Positions 28,284 to 38,700 of a stretch of 64,000 nucleotides of DNA are shown here, piece after piece; the first letter of the stretch is position 1; each line of letters begins with the position of its first letter. Source of the DNA: Chitinophagales bacterium. GTDB taxonomy: Bacteria; Bacteroidota; Bacteroidia; Chitinophagales; CAIOSU01. The notes under the pieces are model-generated. The model saw only the letters and a list, made by a program, of their open reading frames with translations, had not been told where the DNA came from and did not search any database. The position numbers were made by a program, and so were the translations under genes. The stretch is from the NCBI GenBank assembly GCA_040877935.1, contig JBBDNB010000033.1, forward strand, positions 24,495 through 88,494, written 5' to 3'.

Positions 28284-28910
28284 CTATCTATTAGACAATA
28301 AAAACTTACCCAAATCAAATGCTGAATCAATAGGCCCTTTGCTGACAAGATCGAAAGACAATTGTACCGATTTTTCTATAAACGCATCGGTCAATTCATT
28401 ATCGGGACTGCTGTCTTTTTTCCAGTAATTTAAAATGGCTAACAACTGCAACCAGAAAAATTTAGGATATTGGGCAAATATCAAAGGGCGATTTTTAATC
28501 TCTTCAGTTTCGGCTGCTTCCTCTAAAATATTTTCAGCAAAGCGGCAAAATGCTTTGCGCAATTTATCGGTATAATCTGATATGAAAGCAGTTTTACTCA
28601 TACGCTGCAAATTGATTTTCACAAAATCTGCATCTTGTTTAACCAACTCCAAAAATGTGTAGTAAAATGCCAACAGCTTTTCCTGAGCAGAAAATTGCTC
28701 ATATTCAGGAGCAGTACTAATGCGTTGAATACTTTCCAATGCAAACAATTCCCAAATGTCCCTTTCAATTCCAAAAAGCGATTTGTAATGGCTTTTGAAA
28801 TCCTTGCGCTCAATTTTACTGAAAGTGCAAAACTCACGAACGGATTTTGGCCTGCGTTTTTTCTTACTGTAAAAAGTTTTATAGGTATCGAGGAGTAAAT
28901 TTCGGTTCAT
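28284..28910 (-). CDS. TetR-like transcriptional regulator
   Basis: The 208-aa all-helical protein has an N-terminal DNA-binding-type region (about residues 1-50, including SVREFCTFSKIERKDFKSHY) in which the usual TetR helix-turn-helix is diverged. A C-terminal ligand/dimer domain follows. It lies upstream of the ABC1-kinase gene, same strand, which makes that gene its likely target or partner. Ligand is unknown. Confidence 0.7.
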   Translation of the reverse strand: MNRNLLLDTYKTFYSKKKRRPKSVREFCTFSKIERKDFKSHYKSLFGIERDIWELFALESIQRISTAPEYEQFSAQEKLLAFYYTFLELVKQDADFVKINLQRMSKTAFISDYTDKLRKAFCRFAENILEEAAETEEIKNRPLIFAQYPKFFWLQLLAILNYWKKDSSPDNELTDAFIEKSVQLSFDLVSKGPIDSAFDLGKFLLSNR

Positions 28911-28953
28911 AGCTATTGGTTTATAGTGAATAAATTAAATTACATGTGTTCAT

Positions 28954-29271
28954 TCATAGGCCTAAACCCGGGATATTGGGCAATAGACCATCGGTGGCCT
29001 TTTTGGTTTCCACTTCCGCTACTTCATCGGCTTTTTCAAGTGCGCGATTTACAGCAATGGTCACAAGGTCTTCAATTTGCTCCCTGTCGCCTTCTTGAAT
29101 CAATTCATCGGCAATTTGAATATTGATCATTTCTTTTGCTGCACTGAATGTAGCTACAACTTGCTTGTTTTCAGCATCGCCTTGTACATGAATGGTTTTA
29201 AGCTGCGCTTTCACAGCTTCCATTTTTTGTTGTGCTTCCTGAATTTTCCCAAACATTGATCCAAAATCCAT
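28954..29271 (-). CDS. YbaB/EbfC-family nucleoid-associated protein
   Basis: The 105-aa protein starts MDFGSMFGKIQEAQQKMEAVK, the typical helical N terminus, and continues with the beta-hairpin that forms the tweezer dimer (VVATFSAAKEMINIQIADEL). Family members bind DNA and affect nucleoid structure and gene expression. There is no adjacent recR or dnaX, the usual neighbours elsewhere. A -7 element lies 17 bp upstream. Confidence 0.9.
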   Translation of the reverse strand: MDFGSMFGKIQEAQQKMEAVKAQLKTIHVQGDAENKQVVATFSAAKEMINIQIADELIQEGDREQIEDLVTIAVNRALEKADEVAEVETKKATDGLLPNIPGLGL

Positions 29272-29287
29272 AATTGTATTTTTATTT

Positions 29288-29295
29288 CAAAGTTA
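29288..29295 (-). promoter_or_regulatory. -7 element upstream of ybaB-type gene
   Basis: Minus-strand TAACTTTG matches TAnnTTTG and is 16 bp before the start codon. No -33 element is seen at normal spacing. Confidence 0.4.
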
Positions 29296-29433
29296 GCAAA
29301 TCTGTGTAGATATATCTGTGCTTGATTTTTCTGAACACTAAATATATCCTGTCAAAAAAAACCAATTTCAAACCGCTGGCTTTCCGATGCGTTTTTTGAA
29401 TCTGATTGAATTTCTCTCAATCCAGATTATGCA

Positions 29434-29658
29434 TTGAAAGCAAAATAAAATTTTAACCCGGATTGTGCATGGGGACTTTGTCATGCCCGCCTGAATGACT
29501 TTAGTCGGGCAGGAAGCTTGAAAGCACAATAAAATCAGGCTGTTTGGAAATTTTAGCATAGCATCGCTATGGTGAAATTGAAAACTGCAACGAAGTGTCT
29601 GATTTTGAAGTGATTTCATGCTACAATAGATTTCCTAATGCATATTCCGGGTTTAAAA
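29434..29658. repeat. MITE-like intergenic element with subterminal inverted repeats
   Basis: TTTTAACCCGGATTGTGCAT (29451-29470) is an imperfect inverted copy of the 21-bp segment at 29638-29658, about 190 bp away. Inside lie an 18-bp direct repeat (29434-29451 and 29518-29535, one mismatch) and the small CCCGCCTG/CGGGCAGG repeat (29486-29513). The 399-bp gap between ybaB and tsaD holds no believable gene. Confidence 0.5.
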
Positions 29659-29670
29659 GAATGTTCGGGA

Positions 29671-30678
29671 CTAAAGCCCATACCGCGCAGTAGGCCCAGT
29701 ATCCCATCCTGCAAAATCGTTTTCCAGGTATTTGAAATAGGCCGTTACGCCAATCATGGCAGCATTGTCTGTGCAGAATTCAAATTTTGGAATAAAAATC
29801 TGCCAGCCCTGTTCATTCCCAAGCCTTTCTAATTCACTTCTTAAATGGCTATTGGCCGAAACACCACCAGCAATGGCAATTTGATTGATATTGTATTTTT
29901 CAGCAGCCATTTTTAATTTGTAGAGCAAATAATCTACAATACGGTATTGTACAGAAGCACAAATGTCGTTTAGGTTTTTTTGAACAAAACCCGAATCCTT
30001 CTTTTCCTGCTTTTGCAAAAAGTAAAGTATGGCAGTTTTAAGACCACTAAAGCTAAAATCCAAATCCTTTACTTTGGGTCGAGGAAATTCAAAGGCTTTT
30101 GGGTTTCCCCCTTTGGCATATTTGTCAATCAATGGGCCTCCTGGATAAGGAATACCCAACATTTTGGCAGTTTTATCAAAAGCCTCACCAGCCGCATCAT
30201 CTATGGTTGTGCCCACCACTTCCATATCCAAAGGAGCTTTTACAAGCACTATTTGCGTGTGCCCTCCACTTACAGTCAGACACAGAAAAGGAAATTCAGG
30301 CTCCGGTGCTTCTGCAAAATGCGCCAACACATGCGCTTGCATATGATTCACCTCAATAAAAGGGATTTCCAGAGACCAGGCCATGGATTTGGCAAAAGAA
30401 AGCCCCACCATTAGTGAACCAATTAAGCCCGGGCCACGTGTACATGCTATAGCATTGAGCTGTTCGGGCACAATATTTGCTTTGCTTAATGCCTCGTGCA
30501 CAACAGGTACAATGTTTTGCATATGTGCACGTGAAGCCAACTCAGGTACTACTCCACCAAAAGACTGATGTACAGACTGATCGGCAATTAGATTTGAAAG
30601 CACACGATTGTTCTTTAAAACAGCAGCCGAAGTGTCGTCACAGGAAGATTCAATAGCAAGGATGTGGATATCAGACAT
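29671..30678 (-). CDS. tsaD: tRNA N6-adenosine threonylcarbamoyltransferase TsaD
   Basis: The 335-aa protein transfers the threonylcarbamoyl group to A37 of ANN-decoding tRNAs. ASKHA-fold signatures: LAIESSCDDTSAAV at the N terminus, metal-binding His pair in NHMQAHVLAHF, LTVSGGHTQIV, DDAAGEAFDKTAKMLG, YPGGP and AIAGGVSANSHLR. Length is typical. It is divergent from tamB with a 72-bp gap, an arrangement common in Bacteroidota. Confidence 0.98.
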   Translation of the reverse strand: MSDIHILAIESSCDDTSAAVLKNNRVLSNLIADQSVHQSFGGVVPELASRAHMQNIVPVVHEALSKANIVPEQLNAIACTRGPGLIGSLMVGLSFAKSMAWSLEIPFIEVNHMQAHVLAHFAEAPEPEFPFLCLTVSGGHTQIVLVKAPLDMEVVGTTIDDAAGEAFDKTAKMLGIPYPGGPLIDKYAKGGNPKAFEFPRPKVKDLDFSFSGLKTAILYFLQKQEKKDSGFVQKNLNDICASVQYRIVDYLLYKLKMAAEKYNINQIAIAGGVSANSHLRSELERLGNEQGWQIFIPKFEFCTDNAAMIGVTAYFKYLENDFAGWDTGPTARYGL

Positions 30679-30750
30679 GTACCGCGCTGAATTAATGATT
30701 AATTTTGAATGCTGAACAAAAATAAAAGTTGAAGAGCAGAATAAAGATTC

Positions 30751-33700
30751 TTGAAGCGATTTAAAAAAATAGCACTGATATTACTGCTGCTTATTGCCGT
30801 AGTAATCAACCTAATGTACTTTGTAGCCAATAGCAGCACTGTGCAAACTTTTATTGCCCAAAAAGCTACACAGATTCTATCTGCATCGCTTGGAGCAGAA
30901 ATAAGCATTGAGAAAGCAGAATTGCGCTTTTTCACAAAAGTGGTTTTACACAATGTATTGATCCTCGACCAGGAAAGTGATACGCTTTTATATGCAGGGC
31001 AAATTAATACCCGTATCAATTTTATCAACCCGTTTAAAAACCGCTATTATCTCTCAGAACTCCGCATTGATCAATTGTATATTAATTTCAATAAAAAAGC
31101 TGGAGCAGAACAATACAACTATGAATTTCTTGGCATTACAAACAATTCCTCCAAAAAAGCAAAATCTGAAATACCCGATTTCAAACTCAAGCAACTTTAT
31201 ATTAACAATTTAAAGTTTTCACAATACAATGCAGCAAAAAGACAAAAGCTATTCCTCAATAGCAATTTGGCATCAGTGAGTAGCAAGAATATAGACCTTC
31301 CCAACAAACAAGTACACATCAATGCACTAATATTAGAAAAAGCCTACGTAGAATATCAAAAATTTGGCCTGGTGGACAGTGCTCAGAAGGACCTAAGCAC
31401 TGTTGCATCTACTTCCTGGAATCCAGATAACTGGGATATCAGAATCGACCATACTATGCTGAGCAATTCCGAATTCCACTATCAAAAAACCGGATATCCA
31501 TATGAAGGAGAGGGAATTGACTACAATAACATCAGTGTGAGCAGAATCAATTTGGATATTAAGAACACTTATTTTGATTGTGACTCAATTAAAACTGAAA
31601 TTGACAATTTAAATGCCAGGGAAAAAAGCGGTTTTCAAATTAACAATCTTCAGGCTATAGCAAAAATAGCCCCAGATGAAATGGTCTTTGAACAATTGCA
31701 GCTGCGTACTCCGAATAGCCATATCAATGATTATTATGCTATGCGCTACGACAATATCAATGATTTTAATGATTACGTAAACAAAGTCAGAATGGAGGGC
31801 CGTTTTCAAAATGCGAAAATAGCACTTCAGGATATCAATTATTTTGCAAAAGTGCTGAACAAAATAGAACACAACACCGTGTCATTAACTGGTAGTGTTT
31901 CCGGGCCGGTAAGTAAACTCAGAGGAAAAAATTTAAAAATTGATTTTGCCCGAAGCAGCCGTTTTGAAGGTGAAATAGCTATGACAGGATTGCCGGATTT
32001 TAAAGAAACATTTATTCGGCTTGACATCAACCGCAGCTCAGGTAATTTTAAAGAAGTCTTTGATTTCTATCCACACATCAATCCTGTATTGAAGAATATG
32101 GAAAATTTGGGGAAGGTTAATTTTTACGGGAAATTTATTGGCTTCCCCAATGATTTTGTGGCAGAAGGAACACTGGTATCAGAAATCGGCAAGATAGAAT
32201 CTGATATCAATGTAAAATTACAGGAGCAAGATGTAAACTCTTCCTATTCCGGAAAATTAAGTGCTACGGATTTTGATCTTGGAAAATGGCTGGGGCAAGA
32301 AGATCAGCTGGGTAAGTTAAGTTTTACTACACAAGTTGAAGGTACAGGCCTGGAATTGGACAATATGGATGCGCGCCTTAATGGTGATATTGAAAAGTTA
32401 GGATTATTGGGGTATGAGTACAGTGAAATCAATGTAGATGGTAGTCTGCAAAGACGATTGTTTGAAGGAAAACTCATTGCTGATGATCCTAATTTTAACC
32501 TGGAATTTGATGGCCTGGTAGATTTTATGGACTCCGTTCCAAAACTTTCATTCAAAGCATTGGTACACAAAGCAGATCTTCAGGCATTAAACATCACCGA
32601 TTCAGTTTTTACTTTCAATTCAAACATGCGTTTAGATTTAGTCGGTGATGACATTGACAATTTCAGTGGTACAGGAAGCTTGTACAACAATAAAATCATT
32701 ACTTCGAATGACAGCTTTCTATTGGATACTTTAATAGTAAATGCCAGGCAAATTGATGAACAAAGCCGTTATATCGGCATCAATTCAGATTTGGCTGACG
32801 CAACATTTAACGGATATTTTAGCTTCAGGACTCTACCAAAAGCCCTGAGTGATTTTGCACGATTCTACATTGTACAATACAGCAAAAGTGAAGAAGCCGA
32901 AAGTTTTATCAAGCAATCGGAACAGCTCTTTACATTTGATATTGACATTAAAGACAGTAAAAACTTTACAAAACTACTTTGGCCGGGACTGGAAAGTATT
33001 CAAAGCGGAGAAATGAAGGGCAGTTTCAGCAGTTTTAACAATACATTGATAATGAATTCTGAAATCAGGCACATTCATTTGCTTCAATCTGAAATCAGAA
33101 ACTTCAAATTGAGAACTACCAGCAGTGGCAATAAATTTCAAATCAGATCAACAATTGACAGTGTTTTTTATAAAGACAGTCTGGTCAGCGAGTGGATTGA
33201 GTTCAATTCGGATATGAAAGAAGACAGCATTCATTTTTATGCCGGCATACAAAAAACCGGAGATCCCAATTACATGAAGCTTAATGGCTATTTTCAAAGC
33301 GATTTAAAAAGTCTGCGCGGTGGTTTTAAAAACAGTGAAATTGTTTTACTCAATGAATCCTGGGTATTCAGCGAACCAAATCTTATTGCATTAAATAAAA
33401 ATTTTCTAAACATTGAAAACCTAAAGCTCAGTAATAAAGACCATGTCTTAAAAATTAATACACAAACAACAAAAGACAGTCTGGTCAATTTAAACGTGGA
33501 ATTAGAACAATTTCCTTTGAGCGAAGTATCAGATATCCTTAGAAATTTCACCCATTTTAGTATAAATGGTATGGCTGTAGGCAATTTCAAAGTCGAAGAC
33601 CTTTTTGGCAAGCAGCAGTTGCGTTCATCTCTTGATGTCAAGAATTTAGAAATCAATGATTATCCAATGGGTGAATTGACTTCAAGGATAGTTTATGGAC

Positions 33701-35562
33701 ACAACTCTGATTTAATGAATATTGAAGGCACTTTACTGGGGCAGGGTAACGATGTTCTGCTTTCCGGTCATTACGACCTCGGTAATGTTACTGACAAACT
33801 TAACCTGATATTTAGAGTCCGGAAATTCAATCTCGTCAACACAGCGCCCTTCTTTCAAGATGTTGTTACACGTCCTACAGGCAATATGAGTGGTAATATA
33901 TTCATTTATGGTTCTCCGCAAAAACCAATTTTAAGTGGCAAACTAAAAGCTGAAAATCTTTCGGCAAAAGTCAATTATCTCAATACCCGGTATAGCATAC
34001 CTACACTAACTGCGGAGCTAAAGGATGACCGTATTAATTTCAGCGATTTCCAGGTATTCGACAATGAAAACAACCTTGCGCTGGGAGAAGGAAAAATCAG
34101 GCACGATTATTTGAAAAATTTCTTCCTGGATTTTAATATCAATACAGAAGCTCTAAAGTTTTTAGACACCAAATCTTCCCATAATCAATCATTTTATGGA
34201 ACTGCATATGGAAAAGGTTACGTGATGATTGCAGGAGATTTGAATAATATAGATTTCTACATCAATGCCACCACACTTAAAAATAGTGAGCTTGCTGTTT
34301 CCGTTTCTGAATCAAAAGAAGTAGAACAGTACAATTTCTATCGTTTTGTAAAATCTGACAACGAGAAAGCCGATGAAAAGAAAAAAGATTTCATTGTAAA
34401 ACGCTCGCCTATTTCTGTAAATATGGATTTAAGATTTACTGAAGCAACCCAATTGAGCTTAATTCTTGATTATGAAGAAGGGGATGTGATCAGGGGAAAT
34501 GGCAATGGCAAATTAAAAATCAGCCTGGATAATTTCAACGAGTTAAATATTTCAGGAAAATACATAATTGAAGAAGGCGATTATCTCTTCAGCCTGCAAA
34601 ACCTTATCAGCAAAAAATTTAAAATGGAAAGTGGCAGTTCAATTACCTGGTTGGGAGACCCTACTGATGCCCGACTCGATATTAATGCAGTTTATAAATT
34701 GCGTACTTCTCCCTATGATCTTATAGAAGATGCAGTAGTTGCCAATGCAGATTTAGAATCAGCTGCAAGAAGCAGGGTGCCCACCTACCTGTACTTACTT
34801 ATAGGCGGAACACTTGATAATCCTCGAATCAATTTTGATATTAAAGTGCCGGATGCCGATCAGGCCATTAAAAGTACCCTGGATAATAAGCTACAATTGG
34901 TAAAACTAGACCCCAATGAATTAAACAAGCAGGTAGTAGCATTGCTGGTACTAAATCGCTTTGTACCAGTTCACCCGCTTGGCAGCAATACCAATAATAC
35001 AGTTTTAGAAGGCGTAAATAATACGGTAAGTGAATTTTTGTCCAATCAATTGTCCCTGTATCTCAGCGATTGGATATCACAATTTATTACAGAAGTACAA
35101 TTGGATGTGAATTTCAGAAATTATCAGACAGAATTGGGCAACAATGGAGGAGGTGGGGATATTTCCAATGAAGAAGATTTTCAAAACCGCAGGGAATTGC
35201 AACTTGCACTGACCAAATCCTTTTTAAACAACAGACTGATTATAGATATTGGCGGAAATTTTGATTTCGGTCAAGAAAATCAGACTGTCAACTCACAAAA
35301 CAATGATGCCACCAACGTAACCGGAGATTTTGAAATTCAATATGGGCTGACTAAAGACAATCGACTGCGCATGAAAGCTTTCAGAAAAAGTGAATACGAT
35401 ATTTTCAATGAAAGAAACCGCAACAAAACCGGACTGGGCGTACTCTACCAAAGGGAGTTTGACAATGTGATTGATCTATTACGCTTTATCAGGAGAAAAA
35501 AAGAGAAAAAGGCTGAATCAGAGCAAAACAAATCTGAAACAAACACAGAAAGCATTGATTAA
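30751..35562 (+). CDS. tamB: TamB-family translocation and assembly module protein
   Basis: The 1603-aa protein has one N-terminal membrane helix (about residues 6-25) followed by a very long periplasmic beta-rich body and the DUF490/TamB C-terminal domain (from about residue 1270, with repeated DFNI/NINA strand patterns). Such proteins bridge inner and outer membranes and move lipids or help outer-membrane protein insertion. A TTG start is chosen: the frame is closed by TAA at 30742-30744 just upstream, and the first ATG lies beyond the membrane helix. A low-complexity charged tail (KKEKKAESEQ) ends the protein. Divergent from tsaD. Confidence 0.93.
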   Translation: MKRFKKIALILLLLIAVVINLMYFVANSSTVQTFIAQKATQILSASLGAEISIEKAELRFFTKVVLHNVLILDQESDTLLYAGQINTRINFINPFKNRYYLSELRIDQLYINFNKKAGAEQYNYEFLGITNNSSKKAKSEIPDFKLKQLYINNLKFSQYNAAKRQKLFLNSNLASVSSKNIDLPNKQVHINALILEKAYVEYQKFGLVDSAQKDLSTVASTSWNPDNWDIRIDHTMLSNSEFHYQKTGYPYEGEGIDYNNISVSRINLDIKNTYFDCDSIKTEIDNLNAREKSGFQINNLQAIAKIAPDEMVFEQLQLRTPNSHINDYYAMRYDNINDFNDYVNKVRMEGRFQNAKIALQDINYFAKVLNKIEHNTVSLTGSVSGPVSKLRGKNLKIDFARSSRFEGEIAMTGLPDFKETFIRLDINRSSGNFKEVFDFYPHINPVLKNMENLGKVNFYGKFIGFPNDFVAEGTLVSEIGKIESDINVKLQEQDVNSSYSGKLSATDFDLGKWLGQEDQLGKLSFTTQVEGTGLELDNMDARLNGDIEKLGLLGYEYSEINVDGSLQRRLFEGKLIADDPNFNLEFDGLVDFMDSVPKLSFKALVHKADLQALNITDSVFTFNSNMRLDLVGDDIDNFSGTGSLYNNKIITSNDSFLLDTLIVNARQIDEQSRYIGINSDLADATFNGYFSFRTLPKALSDFARFYIVQYSKSEEAESFIKQSEQLFTFDIDIKDSKNFTKLLWPGLESIQSGEMKGSFSSFNNTLIMNSEIRHIHLLQSEIRNFKLRTTSSGNKFQIRSTIDSVFYKDSLVSEWIEFNSDMKEDSIHFYAGIQKTGDPNYMKLNGYFQSDLKSLRGGFKNSEIVLLNESWVFSEPNLIALNKNFLNIENLKLSNKDHVLKINTQTTKDSLVNLNVELEQFPLSEVSDILRNFTHFSINGMAVGNFKVEDLFGKQQLRSSLDVKNLEINDYPMGELTSRIVYGHNSDLMNIEGTLLGQGNDVLLSGHYDLGNVTDKLNLIFRVRKFNLVNTAPFFQDVVTRPTGNMSGNIFIYGSPQKPILSGKLKAENLSAKVNYLNTRYSIPTLTAELKDDRINFSDFQVFDNENNLALGEGKIRHDYLKNFFLDFNINTEALKFLDTKSSHNQSFYGTAYGKGYVMIAGDLNNIDFYINATTLKNSELAVSVSESKEVEQYNFYRFVKSDNEKADEKKKDFIVKRSPISVNMDLRFTEATQLSLILDYEEGDVIRGNGNGKLKISLDNFNELNISGKYIIEEGDYLFSLQNLISKKFKMESGSSITWLGDPTDARLDINAVYKLRTSPYDLIEDAVVANADLESAARSRVPTYLYLLIGGTLDNPRINFDIKVPDADQAIKSTLDNKLQLVKLDPNELNKQVVALLVLNRFVPVHPLGSNTNNTVLEGVNNTVSEFLSNQLSLYLSDWISQFITEVQLDVNFRNYQTELGNNGGGGDISNEEDFQNRRELQLALTKSFLNNRLIIDIGGNFDFGQENQTVNSQNNDATNVTGDFEIQYGLTKDNRLRMKAFRKSEYDIFNERNRNKTGLGVLYQREFDNVIDLLRFIRRKKEKKAESEQNKSETNTESID

Positions 35563-35736
35563 ATGGAACCCTTAAGAATTTAATTGCTGTTTTCTTAAAA
35601 GTGTTGTAATTTGTAAACAATTACATAAAAACACCCACTACCGAACTTTTGCAAAGTGTTAAATACTTTCATTAAAAGTTAAAATTCATTATTTTAGTAG
35701 GCTTTTAGAGTTTTTCATGAAAATTTCAGGTCAGAG

Positions 35737-35744
35737 TACTTTTG
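35737..35744 (+). promoter_or_regulatory. -7 element upstream of adhesin
   Basis: TACTTTTG matches TAnnTTTG exactly, 33 bp before the adhesin ATG. A T5 run 21 bp upstream is the only candidate for the -33 region. Confidence 0.45.
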
Positions 35745-35777
35745 TGTAGATTGACCATAAACTTTATATTTTAAATT

Positions 35778-38700
35778 ATGCGCGGTACTATACTTTTTGT
35801 TTTGTTTGTTTTTATGGCATTCTATGTTAATGCCCAATGCGTTACCAATGTAAACTTTAATTCAGGGTGGGATGTAGCTGGTCGAAAAACTGGGTTGAGT
35901 CCAAACCCAGATTGGAATCCAGCAGGTGCTGTAGTAACTCAAGATAAAAATGTAGATAAACCAACTTTTTTTGTTACGGATGATAACATGATGAATGTAA
36001 GAATTACAGGATCTTTTAGAAGTGATGATGGCACATTAGGTATTATGGGTGATGATGACTGGATGGGTTTTGTATTTAGCTTTCTAAATCCTATTCCAGA
36101 AATTGATAGCTTTGATTGTTGGTTGTTTGACTGGAAAGCGAGGCAACAAGGTTCTTCTCCTCAAGGAATGTCTTTGTGTGAAGTTAATGGTTATATCCCT
36201 CTAGGACAACAAGGTACTCATTTTAAAGCGCATCAAAATGGCCCGGCATTTACAGTTGCTCAAGACAATTTTGGTGGTCCAGGTTGGGATTATGATGAAA
36301 CCTATACTTTTGAGCTACGGCTTACTTATACCAGGGCATTGATATATATTGATGGGAGCTTAATTTTTGACCAAACAGGCTGTTTTAAGCCAGGTAGGTT
36401 TGGTTTTTATAATCTTTCTCAACCTGAAGTATTTTATGGTAATTTTCAATATGATTTGTTTGTTGACTTTTTTGTTGATAATAATGGTAGAGCTTGTCTA
36501 GGTGAGGATATGAGTTTTGAGTTCGTTAACCCTTGTTTGAACAATGTTGATTTAAGTCAATATCAGTCAATTGTTTGGGATTTTGGTGATGGAACACCTC
36601 CAGTGGTTAATAATAACCCCACATTTGCTAATGCTAATGTAACTCACACTTATCCTTCAGCAGGTACATATACTGCATCATTAACAGTAACTGATATCCT
36701 AAATTGTACTGAAACTGCAACAAAATTAATTGAAATTGCAGATCCAATTGTCCTAAACCCCACCTTAACCGAGCCTACTTGTAATGGTGCCCAGAATGGT
36801 GAAATCAGTTTGAACCCAACAGGCGGTTTCGGGAATTATTTGTATTACTGGAATGGTGGTGTCAACAACCAACAAACATGGGTTGGCCGTAGTGCGGGAA
36901 CTTATACGGTAGTGGTAACCGACAGCATCTGTTCTACTTCAGGGCAGTTTACATTGGATCAACCAACCCCTTTAACTGCAAGTGTCACCTCTACGGATGC
37001 AACATGTAACGCCAATGATGGTACAGCGAGTATCAGTATTTCGGGAGGTACTCCACCTTATCAGAATATTTCATGGGCCGGAATTCCCGGAGCTACTCGC
37101 ACAGGGCTTTATCCGGGAACCTATATTGCAGATTTTGAAGATGCCAATGGCTGTTCAGCTGTTTTACAATATACTGCCACTATCAACAGTTTACCCTGTG
37201 GAATCACTGCAAGCACCTCTACCAGTGATGTGAGTTGCTTAAATGGAAATGATGGCAGCGCTACTCTTACAGTTACCGGAAGTACTCCTCCTGTAAACAT
37301 TTCCTGGTCAAATGGCGATACCGGTCCAACAGCAGTCAACCTGACAGCCGGTACTTATACCTATACATACACCGATAATGATCCTAATCACGATTTCAAC
37401 GGAACAGTAACCATACAGGAACCAACAGACTCTTTGGAACTTGATCTTCAAACAATTGGTATTTCCTGTCCCGGAGCAAATGATGGACAAGCTATTGCTT
37501 CTGTAATATCCGGGGGAAATCCACCTTATAATTACAACTGGAGTGGCGGGCAAGCAAACGATCCGGTAGCATCAAATCTTGCACCCGGAACAATCAGTGT
37601 CACTGTTACCGATATACTTGGTTGTGGAAATATTGCCAGTGCTACTATTTCAAGTGTTCCCACTTTAAGTAGTAGTATCACCACTGTTATAGATAGTTGC
37701 TATAGAGCAGGAAAAGGAAGCGCAACAGTTGCTGCTACAGGCGGAACCCCACCATACAACTATGAGTGGAGCGATTTCAGTACTAATCGTATCAATGATA
37801 ACCTGAGGGCAGATACCTATTACGTGACAATAACAGACGATAATGGCTGTTCAATTATTGACACCGCAATTGTTGGTGGCCCTTCAGACCCACTTTCTTA
37901 TACTTATATTAAGGAAGATGTAGAATGTGCTGGAGATAGTACAGGAAGCTTTGATATAAATGTGACAGGAGGAACTCCCGGCTACATTTTTGACTGGGAT
38001 TCAAGTTTTGTCTCTGGCAATAATCCAACAGGTTTGCCTGCAGGAATATACAATTACAGCATTACAGACCTGTATGGTTGTGTAGTGTATGGTGGAGACA
38101 CCATTTTTGAACCAGATACTGCATTAACAGTCTTAGCCTCAACAACTGATGTGACATGCCATGGCGCAGATGATGGAACACTTACGCTCGTTATATCAGG
38201 TGGCACTCCCCCCTATTCTTACCAGGGAAATCCTTTGCCTGTAGATTCTGTAACCCTAACAAATTTGCCTCCGGGAAACTATACAGGTTCAGTAGAAGAT
38301 TCAAATGGATGTTCATTTACTGTGAATGAAACAATAACAGAACCCGGACCGCAAAGTTTAACTATTGGCAGCATTGACAATTTGTGCTTTGGTGAAAGTG
38401 AAGGGCTTGCTTTTGCTGAATTCATCAATGCTACTGGAGCGGTTAATTATTCATGGACTGGCGGATTGAACGGAGACACTATTACAAATCTTGCCTCAGG
38501 TACATATACTGTTACTGCTACTGATCAGAACAATTGTCAGTTTATCGACAGTGTTGAAATCACAGAGCCTACTGAATTGACTTATAGTTCAAATACTACA
38601 GATATTGATTGTCACGGTAACAATACCGGTAGTATTGATATAACAGCGAGTGGTGGAACATCAGGCTATACTTATCAATGGGATTCTGCGTCAGTTTCAG

